A stretch of DNA of 35,791 nucleotides, taken from assembly GCA_025980665.1 (NCBI GenBank), contig JAICXC010000049.1, positions 1 to 35,791 on the forward strand, read 5' to 3'. Shown here piece by piece: positions 1-8,129 of this stretch. The first letter of the stretch is position 1. Every line of letters starts with the position of its first letter. Under the pieces are notes generated by a model, which saw nothing but the letters and a program-made list of their open reading frames with translations, was not told where the DNA came from and did not search any database. The stretch is from Bryobacteraceae bacterium (GTDB lineage: Bacteria > Acidobacteriota > Terriglobia > Bryobacterales > Bryobacteraceae). The translations under genes were made by a program, and so were the position numbers.

Positions 1-648
1 GTGGTCGATACCATGGGCTGCATTCTGCCCGAGGCCATGAAATTCATGGTTCGCATGGTGAAGAAGCTGACCAATAACCTCCCCGTGGAAGTGCACACCC
101 ACAACGATTTCGGCATGGCGGTGGCAACTGAGCTGGCCGGCGTCGAAGCCGGCGCCGACTGCGTCCATAGTTGCGCCAACGGATTGGGCGAGCGGACGGG
201 CAATGCGGCACTTGAGGAGCTGATCGTCGCGCTGCACGTGCTCTACGGATTCGACACTAAGTACAACCTGGCGAAGCTTCCCGAATTGGGCGAACTGGTC
301 AGCCGCATCAGCCGGTTCCCCATCGCTGCGAACAAGCCGATCCTGGGCGACCGCAACTTCACCCGCGAGTCTGGCATCGGCGTCGATCTGGTGGTGAAGG
401 AACCGCTGGCGATGTTCGGGACGCATCCGGCGCTTACGGGGCGCAAAGGCGAAGTGGTCCTGGGCAAGAAGAGCGGCAAGCTTTCGATCACCTACAATCT
501 CGAGAAGCTCGGTATCACCGATGCCGATGATGAAGCGATCGGCGAGATGCTGAAGCGCGTGAAAGACAAAGGCATCGAGAAGCGCGGGCTGCTGACGGAC
601 GAAGAGTTCCGCGACATCGTTGATAGCGTATTAGTGGCCAAGCGGTAG
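1..648 (+). CDS. HMGL-like acyltransferase (isopropylmalate/homocitrate synthase family), 3' part
   Basis: This is the C-terminal 215 residues of a pyruvate-carboxyltransferase (HMGL-like TIM barrel) enzyme; the frame is open to the left edge, so the true start lies outside and the GTG at position 1 is internal. The metal-binding HTHNDFG motif is at residues 32-38 of the visible part, followed by NGLGERTGNAALEEL, both typical of 2-isopropylmalate, homocitrate and related acyl-CoA condensing enzymes. After the barrel comes the post-catalytic linker region (GKKSGKLSI). No LeuA-type C-terminal allosteric domain follows, which favours a homocitrate synthase/NifV-like or catabolic member over true LeuA. 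The next gene starts 3 nt after the stop and ligJ follows, so it may serve the same pathway; the exact substrate cannot be read from sequence. Confidence 0.85.
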   Translation: MVDTMGCILPEAMKFMVRMVKKLTNNLPVEVHTHNDFGMAVATELAGVEAGADCVHSCANGLGERTGNAALEELIVALHVLYGFDTKYNLAKLPELGELVSRISRFPIAANKPILGDRNFTRESGIGVDLVVKEPLAMFGTHPALTGRKGEVVLGKKSGKLSITYNLEKLGITDADDEAIGEMLKRVKDKGIEKRGLLTDEEFRDIVDSVLVAKR

Positions 649-651
649 CGG

Positions 652-1287
652 TTGGCGCAGGTCACTCTTACATTCGATAACGGTCCGGAATCGCACGCCA
701 CGCCGCTAGTGCTCGATTGCCTCGGGCAACATGGCATCAAAGCGACCTTCTTCGTGCTGGGGCGAAAGGTGAGCACACCTGATGGGCTCGATCTGGCTCG
801 CCGCGCGAGCCGGGAAGGGCACTGGATCGGGAATCACACCTGGTCGCACGTCGGACGCCTGGGTGAGGGCACGCGCGAAGTGGCTCTGCACGAATTCGAG
901 CGCACCGAAGAAGCCTTGTCTTGGCTGAAACAGCCGGTTCCGTTGTTCCGTCCTCGCGGGGGCGACGGGAAGCTCGGCCGGGGTTTGCTGCATCCGGCGG
1001 TGGTCGAGCGACTTACACTCGGCGGATATACCTGCGTGCTGTGGAACTCGGTGCCGGGGGATTATCGGGATCCGGACGGTTGGATCGATCGCGCGCTGGC
1101 CGACTGCGGCACGCGCGAGTGGACCCTGGTGGTCCTGCACGACCTTCCCAATGGCGCAATGCGACACCTTGACACCTTCCTTAGGAAGCTGCGGGATGCA
1201 GGGCATGAGATCACCCAGGATTTCCCACCGGACTGTACGCCGATTGTCGGCGGCAAAATCGTGCAGGCCTTGGACGGATTTTTGTAA
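652..1287 (+). CDS. Polysaccharide deacetylase (NodB/CE4) family protein
   Basis: A 211-residue single-domain NodB-homology protein with a TTG start 3 nt after the upstream stop. CE4 motifs can be followed: motif 1 is TFDNGP (residues 7-12), motif 2 is HTWSH (62-66), an RPRGGDG segment replaces the usual RxPY-type motif 3, and LVVLHD near the C-terminus is motif 5. Motif 1 normally reads TFDDGP; here the second Asp, a metal ligand in canonical deacetylases, is Asn10. No signal peptide is visible, so the protein looks cytoplasmic, which is odd for a polymer deacetylase. Being sandwiched between an HMGL-like enzyme and ligJ it could act on a small metabolite amide or not be a deacetylase at all. 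Family assignment is firm; substrate is unknown. Confidence 0.82.
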   Translation: MAQVTLTFDNGPESHATPLVLDCLGQHGIKATFFVLGRKVSTPDGLDLARRASREGHWIGNHTWSHVGRLGEGTREVALHEFERTEEALSWLKQPVPLFRPRGGDGKLGRGLLHPAVVERLTLGGYTCVLWNSVPGDYRDPDGWIDRALADCGTREWTLVVLHDLPNGAMRHLDTFLRKLRDAGHEITQDFPPDCTPIVGGKIVQALDGFL

Positions 1288-1299
1288 GCTTGAAGATTC

Positions 1300-2316
1300 A
1301 TGATTATCGATTGTCACGGCCACTACACCACCGCGCCTAAGGCGCTTCAGGATTATCGCGATGCGCAGATCGCTGCGCTGAAGGATCCGGCGCGACCTCC
1401 CTACGACGGCAGCATCAACATCAGCGATGACCAGATTCGGGAAAGTCTCGAAGGTGCGCAGCTTAAGCTCCAGCGCGAGCGTGGCACGGATGTGACGATC
1501 TTTTCTCCGCGCGCCTCAGCCATGGCCCATCATATTGGCACCGCTACAACGAGTGCGGATTGGTCGAGGCAGTGCAACGATCTGATTCACCGCGTTTGCA
1601 CACTGTACCCGAGTAACTTCGTCGGTGTGTGCCAACTGCCCCAGTCGCCGGGCGTCCCGCCTGAAAATGTCATAGACGAATTGGTCCGCTGCGTCGACGA
1701 GTTAGGCTTCATTGGCTGCAACTTGAATCCGGATCCTTCAGGCGGCCACTGGACCGCGCCGCCCCTGATCGACAAGTACTGGTATCCCGTGTACGAAAAG
1801 ATGGTGGAGCTGGATGTGCCGGCGATGGTGCACGTCAGCTCGTCTTGCAATCCCGTGTTTCATGCGACGGGAGCGCACTACATCAACGCGGACACCACGG
1901 CGTTCATGCAGTTCATACAGGGCGATCTATTCAAGGATTTCCCGACGCTGCGGTTTATCATTCCACACGGGGGTGGCGCGGTGCCGTTCCATTGGGGCCG
2001 CTATCGCGGCTTGGCGCAGGACATGAAGCGCCCGACGCTCGAAGAACACTTGTTGAAGAACGTTTTCTTCGATACGTGCGTGTACCACTTGCCGGGAATC
2101 GAGCTGTTGCTAAAAGTAGTGCCGGTCGACAACATCCTGTTCGGGTCGGAGATGGTGGGCGCGGTGCGCGGCATCGATCCACGCACGGGACAATATTACG
2201 ACGACACCAAGAAATATCTGGACGCGCTTTCGCTGAGTGATGGCGATCGCTACAAGCTGTTTGAAGGCAATGCGCGACGGGTATATCCGCGGATCGCTAA
2301 ACGGCTTACTTCCTAA
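1300..2316 (+). CDS. ligJ: 4-oxalomesaconate hydratase (LigJ-type amidohydrolase 2 family)
   Basis: A 338-residue cytoplasmic TIM-barrel enzyme of the amidohydrolase-2 family. LigJ of the protocatechuate 4,5-cleavage pathway hydrates 4-oxalomesaconate to 4-carboxy-4-hydroxy-2-oxoadipate. The N-terminus MIIDCHGHYTTAPKAL and the blocks FSPRASAMAHHIG, NPDPSGGHW, GAHYINADTTAFMQ, PHGGGAVPFHWGR and GAVRGIDPRTG match what I know of LigJ almost word for word. His6 and His8 (DCHGH), His178, His223 and Glu284 sit where the metal-site and acid/base residues of that enzyme are expected. The start ATG lies 12 nt after the preceding stop, so the gene is probably co-transcribed with the two upstream genes. 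The other lig genes (ring cleavage, dehydrogenase, lactonase, aldolase) are not in the window. Confidence 0.9.
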   Translation: MIIDCHGHYTTAPKALQDYRDAQIAALKDPARPPYDGSINISDDQIRESLEGAQLKLQRERGTDVTIFSPRASAMAHHIGTATTSADWSRQCNDLIHRVCTLYPSNFVGVCQLPQSPGVPPENVIDELVRCVDELGFIGCNLNPDPSGGHWTAPPLIDKYWYPVYEKMVELDVPAMVHVSSSCNPVFHATGAHYINADTTAFMQFIQGDLFKDFPTLRFIIPHGGGAVPFHWGRYRGLAQDMKRPTLEEHLLKNVFFDTCVYHLPGIELLLKVVPVDNILFGSEMVGAVRGIDPRTGQYYDDTKKYLDALSLSDGDRYKLFEGNARRVYPRIAKRLTS

Positions 2317-2319
2317 GAT

Positions 2320-2865
2320 TCACAAGGCCTTCCAAATAAGCACTGCGACGCCGATCAGAAAACCGGCCAGCGCCTGATACTCCTGGTTGCGTATATACAC
2401 CTCAACTCGAAAGTGCGTCGAGCTGTGACCCGTGAGTCGCGGCCATAGCCGAGGCACACGCTTCGCGTAATCGGCATACTCGGGAAACAGCGACCGTAGG
2501 TGCTGTTCCTCCAGCTCCACTACCGGGAGGTAGATCAGCAGAAACACGGCCGCGAAGAGTAGACCAAGCTCCCATCGCCGGGAAGCGATTACGAATCCGG
2601 CGGCGACCGCCAGTGTTCCGACATACAGCGGATTGCGCATGTAAGCATATGGACCGCTCTCCGCGAGCCTGCGGTTTTTTTCCAAATGTCCGGCCGCCCA
2701 GGCGCGTAACGCAAGGCCGATCAGTGAGACGGGAAGTCCCCAGGCGAGTGAAGTCCAGGTGGGCGCGGACAGCCAGAGGAATGCGACCACCATGAGGAAT
2801 CCACCGGGTACACGCAACTTCGCGACGGTGTCCGCGTATGGTTTGGGAAAACTCACGCAGGACAC
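2320..2865 (-). CDS. Isoprenylcysteine/phospholipid methyltransferase-family membrane protein
   Basis: A 181-residue integral membrane protein with about four to five hydrophobic segments. The hallmark of the ICMT/PEMT-like methyltransferase family is present: GPYAYMRNPLYVGTL around residues 91-105, followed after a hydrophobic stretch by EEQHLRSLFPEYADYAKRV, the SAM-binding and catalytic C-terminal region. The substrate in bacteria is usually unknown (lipid or small isoprenoid). The start ATG overlaps the end of the upstream GT9 gene by 13 nt, so the two are translationally coupled and probably act on the envelope together. It converges on ligJ with only 3 nt between the stops and no terminator hairpin visible there. 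Confidence 0.82.
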   Translation of the reverse strand: MSCVSFPKPYADTVAKLRVPGGFLMVVAFLWLSAPTWTSLAWGLPVSLIGLALRAWAAGHLEKNRRLAESGPYAYMRNPLYVGTLAVAAGFVIASRRWELGLLFAAVFLLIYLPVVELEEQHLRSLFPEYADYAKRVPRLWPRLTGHSSTHFRVEVYIRNQEYQALAGFLIGVAVLIWKAL

Positions 2866-3782
2866 ATTTCCAGGGCTTCGAGAACTTCGGCTGCGCTGAC
2901 CGCACGCATGCTACCGGGATCGGCTGCACGGCGCTTGTAGCTGGTGATCGCTGTGGAACTTCGCAAGACCTGCAGGGTCCCGCCGTAAGGTCCATGCGAA
3001 GCCGGATCGGTGGGGCCATAGATCGCGACGCCCGGCTTACCCAAGGCAGCCGCTAGATGCACGGGTCCGCTGTCAACACCTATGATCGCCTGAGCGCGGC
3101 GAGTGGCATCTATCAAGCCCTGGATGCCGGACAGATGAACGTGCGCACCCTCAATCTGTCCCAGAATTTCCGCTGCGTCCGGGGGGCCATTGACCACGAG
3201 TGGCAGCTTCAAGCGTCCGGCCAGCTCCGCGAAATGGCCAAGCGGCCACTGTTTCGACCCCCAGCCGGCTAGAGGACAGGCCAACAAGAACGGTCCGTCC
3301 GGCAACGTGCCTTCCGGCTTCCCAGGTGGCAATGGAAATGTTCGCAAGAGGTTGGAAGCGCCCGCGGCGGCGACTAGTTCCAGATAGCGATCCACGCGAT
3401 GCACAGCGGAAGTCCGCACCGTCGACGAATAGAACATGGCCGCGAAGCTCTCGCGCGCCTGGCTGCGCGCCAGGCCGACGATCTTGTCAGCCTTCGCGCA
3501 AGCTGCGACGAGGGCCGATTGAATGAGTCCCTGTAGATCCACTGCCAGCTCGAAACGTTCGCGGCGCAGGAGACGCCGGGTCGCCAGAATCTCGCGAGCC
3601 GAGCGAGTGAACGGAATGATCTCGTCGACATAGGGATTGCCTTCGAGCAAAGGAGCCCAGCGGGGCTTGATGACCCAGCTCAGGCGGCTGTGCGGAAAAC
3701 TGTGCTTGAGGCTCGCGACTGCGGGCAGGGCATGGATCACGTCCCCCATGGAGCCGAGCCGTACGACTAAGATGCGGAACAT
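2853..3782 (-). CDS. waaC: Glycosyltransferase family 9, LPS heptosyltransferase I-like
   Basis: A 309-residue GT9 (GT-B fold) enzyme. The N-terminus MFRILVVRLGSMGDVIHALPA carries the heptosyltransferase signature (RLGSMGDVIHALPA), and the C-terminal donor-binding half contains GVDSGPVHLAAALGKPGVAIYGPTDP. By family these enzymes transfer L-glycero-D-manno-heptose from ADP-heptose to the lipopolysaccharide inner core at the cytoplasmic face of the inner membrane. The HALPA form of the N-terminal motif fits heptosyltransferase I (WaaC) better than WaaF. It lies 13 nt downstream of the WaaF-like gene. The number is a family-level inference: GT9 members in Acidobacteria are numerous and the acceptor may differ. 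Confidence 0.82.
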   Translation of the reverse strand: MFRILVVRLGSMGDVIHALPAVASLKHSFPHSRLSWVIKPRWAPLLEGNPYVDEIIPFTRSAREILATRRLLRRERFELAVDLQGLIQSALVAACAKADKIVGLARSQARESFAAMFYSSTVRTSAVHRVDRYLELVAAAGASNLLRTFPLPPGKPEGTLPDGPFLLACPLAGWGSKQWPLGHFAELAGRLKLPLVVNGPPDAAEILGQIEGAHVHLSGIQGLIDATRRAQAIIGVDSGPVHLAAALGKPGVAIYGPTDPASHGPYGGTLQVLRSSTAITSYKRRAADPGSMRAVSAAEVLEALEMCPA

Positions 3783-3795
3783 CGGTTCTTAAGTT

Positions 3796-4821
3796 TCATT
3801 TCAACAGGTCGAGTGCCGTTTCCGCCACTCTCGCCGCGCTGACGCGGGTCATGCAGCGGTGATCAATGGGACACTCACGCTTCAGACAAGGGCTGCACTC
3901 AACCGACTCACGAACGACTTTCGCCAGGACGCCGGTGGGACCGGTGGTCTGGTCGTCGGTTGCGCCGAAGATGGCGACCGTCGGGACGCCGAGCGCGGAG
4001 GCGATGTGCATGGCGCCGGAATCGTTGGTCAGATAAACGCGGCAGGCCGCGGCCAAGTCGATGAACTCTGCAAGCGACGTTTCCCCCGCGAAGTTCTTGA
4101 CGGGCTTAACGATGGATGCCGCGATGGGCGTGGCGACCGACTGGCACAGGTCGCGTTCGTCCTTAGAACCAAAGATGGCGACGGCCGCGCCGAGTTCGTT
4201 GGCCACGCGGATGGCCGAGTCCGCGAATCGCTCCGGCAGCCAGCGCTTTGCGGTCCCGTAGGCAGCCCCGGGACTCACGCCAATGACGGTATCGCCCAGC
4301 CCTATGTTCTGGAATCGATCCAGACCGGATGCGCATGCGTCGGCAGCGCCTTCCAGTCGGACCGCGTCATTTGCGGGCATGGCGTCGATGATCCCGGCCC
4401 GGCGCAGCAGTTCGAGATAGTAGAAGCTTTCATGGCGCGGGATTTCGCCAGGCTTCGGAACTGAGATCGCGCGGGTGAGCAGAAAACCTCGGCCGTCGCG
4501 GGAGTAGCCAACGCGCTCGGGAATGTCGGCGAGGTATGCGATCGCGGCGGCTTCGAAGGCGTTCTGGAGCAGTATCGCGATATCGAAGTGACGCGGGCGA
4601 AGGGCGTGGGCAGCAGCCCATTTTTCAGTTACGGTTCGCGGCGTGTAGAGGATGAGCTCGTCGCAAAAAGGCTCGCGGCGATAAAGATCGGCTACCCATG
4701 GCTTGGCGAGGATCGAAATGCACGCCCCAGGGAATTGCTGGCGAAGCGCACGCAAGGCGGGCAGGGACATCACCGCGTCGCCTACCCAGTTGGTGGCGCG
4801 AACCAGAATCTTGTCGGGCAC
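3796..4821 (-). CDS. waaF: ADP-heptose--LPS heptosyltransferase II (GT9)
   Basis: A 341-residue GT9 protein. The N-terminal motif RATNWVGDAVMSLPALRALR is the classical WaaF signature; the C-terminal half has LTNDSGAMHIASALGVPTVAIFGATDD and a cysteine-containing tail (CSPCLKRECPIDHRC) also typical of WaaF. It adds the second heptose of the LPS inner core from ADP-heptose in the cytoplasm. The gene is followed by the WaaC-like gene and the membrane methyltransferase on the same strand (gaps 13 nt and -13 nt) and preceded 11 nt upstream by the LmbE-type deacetylase, so all four probably form one operon. Length is normal for the family. Confidence 0.9.
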   Translation of the reverse strand: MPDKILVRATNWVGDAVMSLPALRALRQQFPGACISILAKPWVADLYRREPFCDELILYTPRTVTEKWAAAHALRPRHFDIAILLQNAFEAAAIAYLADIPERVGYSRDGRGFLLTRAISVPKPGEIPRHESFYYLELLRRAGIIDAMPANDAVRLEGAADACASGLDRFQNIGLGDTVIGVSPGAAYGTAKRWLPERFADSAIRVANELGAAVAIFGSKDERDLCQSVATPIAASIVKPVKNFAGETSLAEFIDLAAACRVYLTNDSGAMHIASALGVPTVAIFGATDDQTTGPTGVLAKVVRESVECSPCLKRECPIDHRCMTRVSAARVAETALDLLK

Positions 4822-4832
4822 TACCTACTAGT

Positions 4833-5549
4833 CTAGCCGCCCATCAATGAAAGCACGTCGTTCACACCCGAAAGTCGAACGGGCCGATCTGATATGAGTG
4901 CCTCTCCATGGTGGACTCCGACCAGCGAACCGAAATATCGATCGCGGGATTCCAGACCAAACAAATAATCGCCGACCCCGTGGGCGATGACACCGAACTC
5001 CTCAGCCGTTTTCTCGAACTGGGATCGGTGGATGCGCAATAGTTCAAGTTTGCGCTGAAAAACGCTGGTCGTATCGACGACGAGGGCTGGCTGTTCGAAT
5101 TGATGCAGCGGATAGAACAGGAACGCGCCGGGCTTGTGAGGCGGATTGGGGTCGTCGAGTTTTGTCAGCGCGCAGTACAGCTGCGAGTTTCGGACGATGA
5201 GCCCCGCGGCTGCATGATCAGGATGGCGATCTTCCCAATAGGGAGCGAGCACGAGTTTGGGACGATGACGCCGGATGGCGTTGGCGACGAGTTGCCTGTT
5301 GTTCGGTGAGTCGAGCAGTCCACAGTCGGGCAAATTCAACGATTCGCGAGAGCTTGCGCCCAGGAACTTCGCAGCTGTCGCGGACTCACCTTGGCGCTGT
5401 TCGGGCGTTCCTCGCGAGCCCATCTCGCCGTTCGTCATGTCCACGATGGCAAATGAAACGCCGCCATCCCGCAACAAGAGCGCAATCCCGCCTGCGCCCC
5501 ATTCCACATCGTCGGGGTGAGCACCAAAGAAGAGAACGTCTACGGACAT
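4833..5549 (-). CDS. bshB1: LmbE/PIG-L family deacetylase, BshB1-like
   Basis: A 238-residue zinc-dependent N-acetylglucosamine deacetylase of the LmbE family. The zinc motif AHPDD is in GAHPDDVEWGAGGI just after the start, and the second zinc His is in the HPDH motif of WEDRHPDHAAAG. Length and the layout match BshB1, which deacetylates GlcNAc-malate in bacillithiol synthesis; related enzymes act in mycothiol and lipid pathways. I choose the ATG at 5549 (MSVDVLFFGAHPDD); an ATG three codons upstream (5558) is possible, and the longer reading to 5585 runs into the palindrome and is unlikely. It heads the minus-strand run waaF-waaC-methyltransferase and diverges from nfeD across 38 bases. BshA and BshC are not in the window. 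Confidence 0.8.
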   Translation of the reverse strand: MSVDVLFFGAHPDDVEWGAGGIALLLRDGGVSFAIVDMTNGEMGSRGTPEQRQGESATAAKFLGASSRESLNLPDCGLLDSPNNRQLVANAIRRHRPKLVLAPYWEDRHPDHAAAGLIVRNSQLYCALTKLDDPNPPHKPGAFLFYPLHQFEQPALVVDTTSVFQRKLELLRIHRSQFEKTAEEFGVIAHGVGDYLFGLESRDRYFGSLVGVHHGEALISDRPVRLSGVNDVLSLMGG

Positions 5550-5570
5550 TAGAGCCATGGTACCTGTAGT

Positions 5571-5586
5571 AGTGGGGTATCCCACT
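5571..5586. promoter_or_regulatory. Perfect palindrome in the bshB1/nfeD divergent gap
   Basis: AGTGGG (5571-5576) and CCCACT (5581-5586) form a perfect inverted repeat around GTAT. It ends one base before the nfeD ATG and lies 22 bases upstream of the bshB1 ATG, filling most of the only non-coding DNA between the two genes. It could be an operator for a dimeric regulator of both genes, or a small hairpin covering the nfeD initiation region. The inverted repeat is seen; function is inferred. Confidence 0.4.
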
Positions 5587-5587
5587 C

Positions 5588-6862
5588 ATGTTCAAGCGAT
5601 TGTGTCTAGCTGCGTCAGTGGCTACGGCCCTGGCTGCCGCGCCCAAAGTGATCGCCGTGGATATTGACGGTGTGATCCATCCCATCACCGTGGACGTTCT
5701 CTCCCACGCTCTGGACCAGGCGGCCAGCCAGAACGCGGCGGCGGTGCTGCTGCGCCTCAACACTCCCGGCGGTTTGCTGGATGCGACACGCCAGATGAAT
5801 GAGAAGATCGTCGCGTCGCGCGTCCCGGTGATCGCGTACGTGACTCCCAGCGGGGGCCGCGCGGCATCGGCTGGTTTCTTCATTCTGGAAGCCGCGGACG
5901 TGGCTGCGATGGCTCCGGGCACCAACACGGGCGCGTCGTCGCCGGTGGCGCTCACCGGGACCATGGACGAGACCATGAGGCACAAGGTCGAGAACGACGC
6001 CTCCGCATGGCTGCGCAGCACGGTGGAAAAGCGCGGCCGCAACGCCACGTTGGCCGACACCACTATTCGCCAAGCCAGCTCGTTTACCGAAAAGGAAGCG
6101 CTCGACCAGCATCTGATCGATCTGATCGCGCCCAGCGAGCAGAAGCTGTTCGAAGCTCTGGAAGGGCGCGAAATCACGCGCTTTGATGGCCGCAAGGAGG
6201 TTCTCCACCTGGCTGGTGCGGAAGTGATCCCATACGGCCTGACGCTGCGAGAAAGGATCATCAGCTCCATCGCCGATCCGAATGTCGGGTTCATCCTGCT
6301 GATCGTAGGAGCGCTTGGATTGTATGTGGAATTCAATTCGCCCGGTTTGATTTTGCCTGGCGTCGTGGGAGGAATCCTGTTGCTCCTGGGAGCCTCCTCG
6401 CTGTCCGTGCTCCCGCTCAGCTGGGTCGGAGTGTCGTTGCTGCTTCTGGGCGCGATGCTGTTCGTCTTAGAGGCGCATTTTGCCTCACACGGCATCCTCG
6501 GCACGGGGGGCACTGTCGCGCTGGTTCTGGGTGCGCTTATGCTGATCGACGGACCCCCAGAGATGCGGATTCATCTGGCCACGGCGCTGTCCGTGAGCAT
6601 TCCCTTCGCGCTGATCACGATGTTCCTGCTATCCCTGGCCATAAAGGCGCGCCGAAACAAATCGCTCATGGGCGGTGAAGGCTTGCTCAACGAAATCGGC
6701 GAAGCGCGGACGGTGCTTGCTCCTTCGGGAAAAGTCTTCGTACACGGCGAATATTGGGACGCCGTGTCGTCGGCGACGGTGGAATCGGGCACGGAAGTGC
6801 GCGTCGTTGCCGTGGACGGAATGAAGCTGAGGGTCGAGCCTAGAGAAGTTCCGTCGCGCTGA
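5588..6862 (+). CDS. nfeD: Long-form NfeD membrane-bound serine protease
   Basis: A 424-residue NfeD1b-type protein: a signal peptide (residues 1-18), a ClpP/crotonase-fold protease domain (about 20-190), four to five transmembrane segments (about 230-350, e.g. [17 protein letters not shown]) and a C-terminal OB-fold NfeD domain (about 360-420). The protease dyad of the family is visible: Ser94 in GGRAASAGF and Lys133 in [15 protein letters not shown] context. Archaeal homologues cleave the hydrophobic tail of stomatin-like proteins; no stomatin gene is adjacent here, which is a departure from the common nfeD-stomatin pairing. The gene converges on ndk and overlaps its 3' end by 23 bases. Confidence 0.88.
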   Translation: MFKRLCLAASVATALAAAPKVIAVDIDGVIHPITVDVLSHALDQAASQNAAAVLLRLNTPGGLLDATRQMNEKIVASRVPVIAYVTPSGGRAASAGFFILEAADVAAMAPGTNTGASSPVALTGTMDETMRHKVENDASAWLRSTVEKRGRNATLADTTIRQASSFTEKEALDQHLIDLIAPSEQKLFEALEGREITRFDGRKEVLHLAGAEVIPYGLTLRERIISSIADPNVGFILLIVGALGLYVEFNSPGLILPGVVGGILLLLGASSLSVLPLSWVGVSLLLLGAMLFVLEAHFASHGILGTGGTVALVLGALMLIDGPPEMRIHLATALSVSIPFALITMFLLSLAIKARRNKSLMGGEGLLNEIGEARTVLAPSGKVFVHGEYWDAVSSATVESGTEVRVVAVDGMKLRVEPREVPSR

Positions 6863-7253
6863 AGAAGAACGGGATCTCGACCGCCGCGGTCTCCGGCGCG
6901 TCCGATCCATGCACGCAATTGCGTTCGATGCTGGTTGCGAAGCGCTTGCGAATAGACCCCTCGGCGGCGTTAGCCGGATTCGTCGCGCCCATCGTATCGC
7001 GCCACTTCTTGATGGCGTCGGGAGCTTCTAGAACCATGACGACCACGGGACCTTCGGTCATGAACTTCACCAGCGAACCGTAAAAGGGCCGCTCGCGATG
7101 CACGGCGTAAAATCCTTCCGCTTCTAATTGGCTCAGCCGTTTCATTTTCATTCCGGCCACGCGGAATCCCGCTTTCTGGGCGATGGCGATAATTTCGCCG
7201 GCCTGGTTTGCGGCTACGGCGTCGGGTTTAATGATTGCGAAAGTACGTTCCAT
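6840..7253 (-). CDS. ndk: Nucleoside diphosphate kinase
   Basis: A 137-residue NDK of normal length. It starts [13 protein letters not shown] with the phosphate-binding Lys9, and the phosphohistidine is His115 in the NCVHGSDA motif; [11 protein letters not shown] is also typical. The enzyme moves the gamma-phosphate of ATP onto NDPs through phospho-His. It starts 6 nt after the sucD stop, so it is the third gene of a sucC-sucD-ndk operon, a sensible arrangement because succinyl-CoA synthetase forms ATP or GTP that NDK can interconvert. Its last 23 bases overlap convergent nfeD. Confidence 0.95.
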   Translation of the reverse strand: MERTFAIIKPDAVAANQAGEIIAIAQKAGFRVAGMKMKRLSQLEAEGFYAVHRERPFYGSLVKFMTEGPVVVMVLEAPDAIKKWRDTMGATNPANAAEGSIRKRFATSIERNCVHGSDAPETAAVEIPFFFSATELL

Positions 7254-7259
7254 ATTCTC

Positions 7260-8129
7260 CTAAAGATGTTTTTTGATTCGTTCGCCGATTTCGGCGGGCG
7301 ATGCGCACATATCAATGCCGGCCGCCTTCATCGCCGATATCTTGTCGGAGGCTTTACCGCTGCCGCCTGAAATAATCGCACCCGCGTGGCCCATGCGGCG
7401 TCCCGGCGGCGCGGTCTGCCCCGCGATGAATCCTACTACGGGTTTCTTGACGTTCTTTTGAATATAATCCGCGGCCGATTCCTCGGCGCTGCCGCCGATC
7501 TCACCGATCATCACGATGGCGTGAGTATCGGGGTCCTCGTTGAATAGCTTGATCGAGTCGATAAACGTGGTGCCAATGATCGGGTCGCCACCAATGCCGA
7601 TGCAGGTGGATTGTCCGATCCCCAGGCCGGTGAGTTGGCCCACCGCTTCGTAGGTCAGCGTGCCCGACCGGGAGACGACGCCCACGTGGCCCGGCTTGTG
7701 GATATGCGCCGGCATGATCCCGATCTTGCACTTGCCCGGCGAGATGACGCCGGGGCAGTTCGGACCGATGAGCCGCGTGCTCGGATGTTGTTTGAGATAA
7801 GACCACGCGCGCAGCATATCGGACTGCGGAATTCCTTCGGTGATACAAACGACCAGCGCGAGACCTGCGTCGGTGGCTTCCATGATCGCGTCTGCGGCGA
7901 AGGCCGGCGGCACGAAGATAACGGTCGCGTTCGCGCCAGTGGCCTGTACGGCTATGGCTACCGTATCGAACACAGGCAGGTCGAGATGTTTCTGGCCGCC
8001 CTTGCCCGGCGTGACGCCGCCCACCACTTTCGTTCCATAGGCGATGGCCTGCTGGGCGTGGAAGGTTCCTTCCTTGCCCGTAAAGCCCTGCACTAACAAT
8101 CGCGTATTTTCGTTGACCAGGACGCTCAT
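7260..8129 (-). CDS. sucD: Succinyl-CoA synthetase subunit alpha
   Basis: A 289-residue alpha subunit with an N-terminal CoA-binding Rossmann domain ([14 protein letters not shown] at about 11-24) and the phosphorylated active-site histidine at His248 in [22 protein letters not shown] is also characteristic. With SucC it converts succinyl-CoA to succinate with substrate-level phosphorylation in the TCA cycle. Its ATG overlaps the sucC TGA as ATGA (8126-8129), so the subunits are translationally coupled. Length equals that of E. coli SucD. Confidence 0.97.
   Translation of the reverse strand: MSVLVNENTRLLVQGFTGKEGTFHAQQAIAYGTKVVGGVTPGKGGQKHLDLPVFDTVAIAVQATGANATVIFVPPAFAADAIMEATDAGLALVVCITEGIPQSDMLRAWSYLKQHPSTRLIGPNCPGVISPGKCKIGIMPAHIHKPGHVGVVSRSGTLTYEAVGQLTGLGIGQSTCIGIGGDPIIGTTFIDSIKLFNEDPDTHAIVMIGEIGGSAEESAADYIQKNVKKPVVGFIAGQTAPPGRRMGHAGAIISGGSGKASDKISAMKAAGIDMCASPAEIGERIKKHL

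Noticed and set aside
3859..4464. 201-codon plus-strand frame opposite waaF
   Set aside because: Complement of conserved WaaF residues; no own motif.
5386..6513. Long minus-strand frame (375 codons) opposite nfeD
   Set aside because: It is antisense to a well-supported NfeD gene, Ser/Arg/Pro-rich and without any recognisable domain; a GC-bias shadow.
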